This document shows positions 62,791 to 64,000 of a stretch of 64,000 bases of DNA, one piece after another. The DNA is taken from contig NZ_BMTY01000004.1 in the NCBI RefSeq assembly GCF_014649915.1, positions 123,624 to 187,623 of the forward strand. Reading direction: 5' to 3'. The DNA comes from Streptomyces toxytricini. GTDB lineage: Bacteria; Actinomycetota; Actinomycetes; Streptomycetales; Streptomycetaceae. The position numbers were made by a program, and so were the translations under genes. The notes below the pieces were generated by a model. The model saw only the letters and a program-made list of their open reading frames with translations. It made no database searches and was not told the DNA's origin. Numbering within the stretch: position 1 is the first letter of the stretch; each line of letters starts with the position of its first letter.

Positions 62791-64000
62791 TCACCTGTAC
62801 TCCGAAAGCCGGCGCCCGATGCCGAGGAGCACCGCCGCAGCGCCGGCGACCGCCAGGGCCGCCGAACCCGTCACCAACCCGCCGAACGCGCCCAGCCCGG
62901 ACCGGGCGGCCCGCGTGAACTCCGCCTGCTCGTGAGCCAGAGCCCGCTCCAGGGAGGCGTCGACCGTGTCGAACGACGCCCCGCTGCTGTCCTTGTGGTC
63001 CCTGTCCCCGATGACCTGCGGCAGGGCCGCCTGGTAGTCGCCCCGCAGGTCCGTCTCCCGGGCCGCGGCGTGCCGCTGCTTCCACTGCCGGACGCCGTCC
63101 GCGGCGCTCGCGACCGGCTCGCGGCCCTTGTCGTCGTCGGCGAGGCGCAGCGCCTTCTCCAAGCCCGCGTCGAGGTCCTTCATGTTGGCCGCGAAGTCCA
63201 CGTCGTACTTGTCGGACTTCTTGTCGGCGGCGAGGACGGCACCGCGCGCGATCAGCGTCAGGTTCTCGTTGGCGCGGGCCTGGAGCGCGGCGATCCGCGC
63301 GTCGGTCAGCACCTTGAGCGACTCCTGCCCCTCCGTCCGCGCCTCGGCCAGGGACGAGCGCGCCACGGCGTGCCCCACGGCCAGCCACAGCAGCGCCACC
63401 AGGGTGGCGGCCGTCGCCGCGACGAGGCCGCGGTTGAAGACCCGGTTCGTCCGCCGGTAGTTGCGGTGCTGGGCCCACCCCAGCGCGGCCAGGGCGAGGA
63501 TCCCGGCGCCGAGCGAGGCCAGCGGCAGCGAGCGGGCGTTGTCGTAGTCCGCGTACAGCCGGCCCGTCTCCGCCTCGTACAGCCGCTGCGCGGCCGGCAG
63601 CAGCTGGGTGCTCATCTGCTCGTTGGCGTACCGCAGGTAGGCGCCGCCCAGCGGCAGGCCCTGCCGGTTGTTGGCGCGGGCCTGCTCGATCAGGCCGGTG
63701 TAGCGGGGCAGCTGCTCCCCGAGGAGGGTTATCTGCCGGCGGGACTCGGCGTCCTCCCCGGCGTTCGCCGCGGCGCTGACGAGCAGCCGGGAGGCGCCCG
63801 CCATGTCCTTCTCGTACCGCTGCCGCACCTCGCGCGGCTCGTCCGCGCCGGCGAGGAACCCGCTCGACGAGGCCGTGTCGGCGTCCGCGAGGGAGCGGTA
63901 GATGCTCGCCGCGTCCGCACTGAGCGGCTGGCTGCGGCCCACCACGTCCTCGGCGGAGCCGACCCGGCCGGCGACCTCCCACACCGTCACCGCCCCGAAC
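62791..64000 (-). CDS. glnX: GlnX-like transmembrane sensor, N-terminus beyond the window
   Basis: At least 403 aa are visible; the frame stays open through the end of the window, so the true start lies outside. An extracytoplasmic helical domain (SADAASIYRSLADADTASS to LYEAETGRLYADYDNARS) is followed by membrane segments at about 155-172 and 188-209, a second extracytoplasmic helical domain, and a final membrane segment (GLGAFGGLVTGSAALAVAGAAAVLLG). The helical-bundle sensor design matches mycobacterial GlnX, which passes amino-acid signals from GlnH to PknG. The gene order glnX-glnH-(helical protein)-pknG supports the assignment. Confidence 0.85.
   Translation of the reverse strand, partial: FGAVTVWEVAGRVGSAEDVVGRSQPLSADAASIYRSLADADTASSSGFLAGADEPREVRQRYEKDMAGASRLLVSAAANAGEDAESRRQITLLGEQLPRYTGLIEQARANNRQGLPLGGAYLRYANEQMSTQLLPAAQRLYEAETGRLYADYDNARSLPLASLGAGILALAALGWAQHRNYRRTNRVFNRGLVAATAATLVALLWLAVGHAVARSSLAEARTEGQESLKVLTDARIAALQARANENLTLIARGAVLAADKKSDKYDVDFAANMKDLDAGLEKALRLADDDKGREPVASAADGVRQWKQRHAAARETDLRGDYQAALPQVIGDRDHKDSSGASFDTVDASLERALAHEQAEFTRAARSGLGAFGGLVTGSAALAVAGAAAVLLGIGRRLSEYR

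Overview
The window is a high-GC actinobacterial chromosome segment, most likely from Streptomyces. The base composition, the dynamin pair DynA/DynB beside an SsbB-type paralogue, the secreted S37 peptidase and small phospholipase A2, and the GlnX-GlnH-PknG block all fit. I see no insertion sequence, prophage, CRISPR array, rRNA gene or replication origin. It is mostly core or semi-core chromosome with a few accessory patches.

Layout. 1-5.3 kb: the 3' end of an agmatinase gene, a ThDP-dependent enzyme, and a three-gene ESX/WXG-like module (small helical protein, 717-aa protein, lipoprotein). 5.2-7.1 kb: a divergent HATPase/GntR pair around a perfect palindrome, then a membrane-protein gene that looks frameshifted. 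7.3-15.2 kb: a fused two-half ABC exporter, a small exported protein, an S37 tripeptidyl aminopeptidase and a Tat-exported NagZ-type GH3 enzyme. 15.2-21.1 kb: a LysR/EamA divergent pair, RecD2 helicase and citrate synthase. 21.4-24.6 kb: copper efflux (CopA, CopZ) behind a CsoR-like operator, and a tiny HTH protein. 24.7-32.1 kb: a myo-inositol catabolic locus with iolG- and iolE-like genes leftward and iolC-iolB-iolD-mmsA rightward. 32-40 kb: a cell-surface WxL/DUF916 pair, an S8 protease, a GNAT enzyme, a phosphopantetheinyl transferase, phospholipase A2, a methyltransferase and an acyl-CoA ligase. 41.2 kb: tRNA-Arg(UCU). 41.6-45.6 kb: dynA-dynB-ssbB. 45.7-53.4 kb: a degenerate thioester-domain surface protein, a PAP2-lipid kinase fusion, EttA, a thioesterase, a globin and a PCMT-like methyltransferase.

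53.4-64 kb: the most striking block, a leftward run of seven genes: GlnX-like sensor, GlnH-like binding protein, helical protein, PknG-like kinase, PP2C phosphatase, VWA protein and FHA protein. The kinase, phosphatase and FHA proteins all carry paired cysteine zinc ribbons joined by low-complexity linkers. The block therefore merges the known GlnX-GlnH-PknG amino-acid sensing pathway with a TerY-P-like kinase/PP2C/VWA triad and a phosphothreonine reader.

Most functional calls rest on recognisable motifs in the translated sequence. Operators, promoters and terminators are inferred from symmetry and position only.
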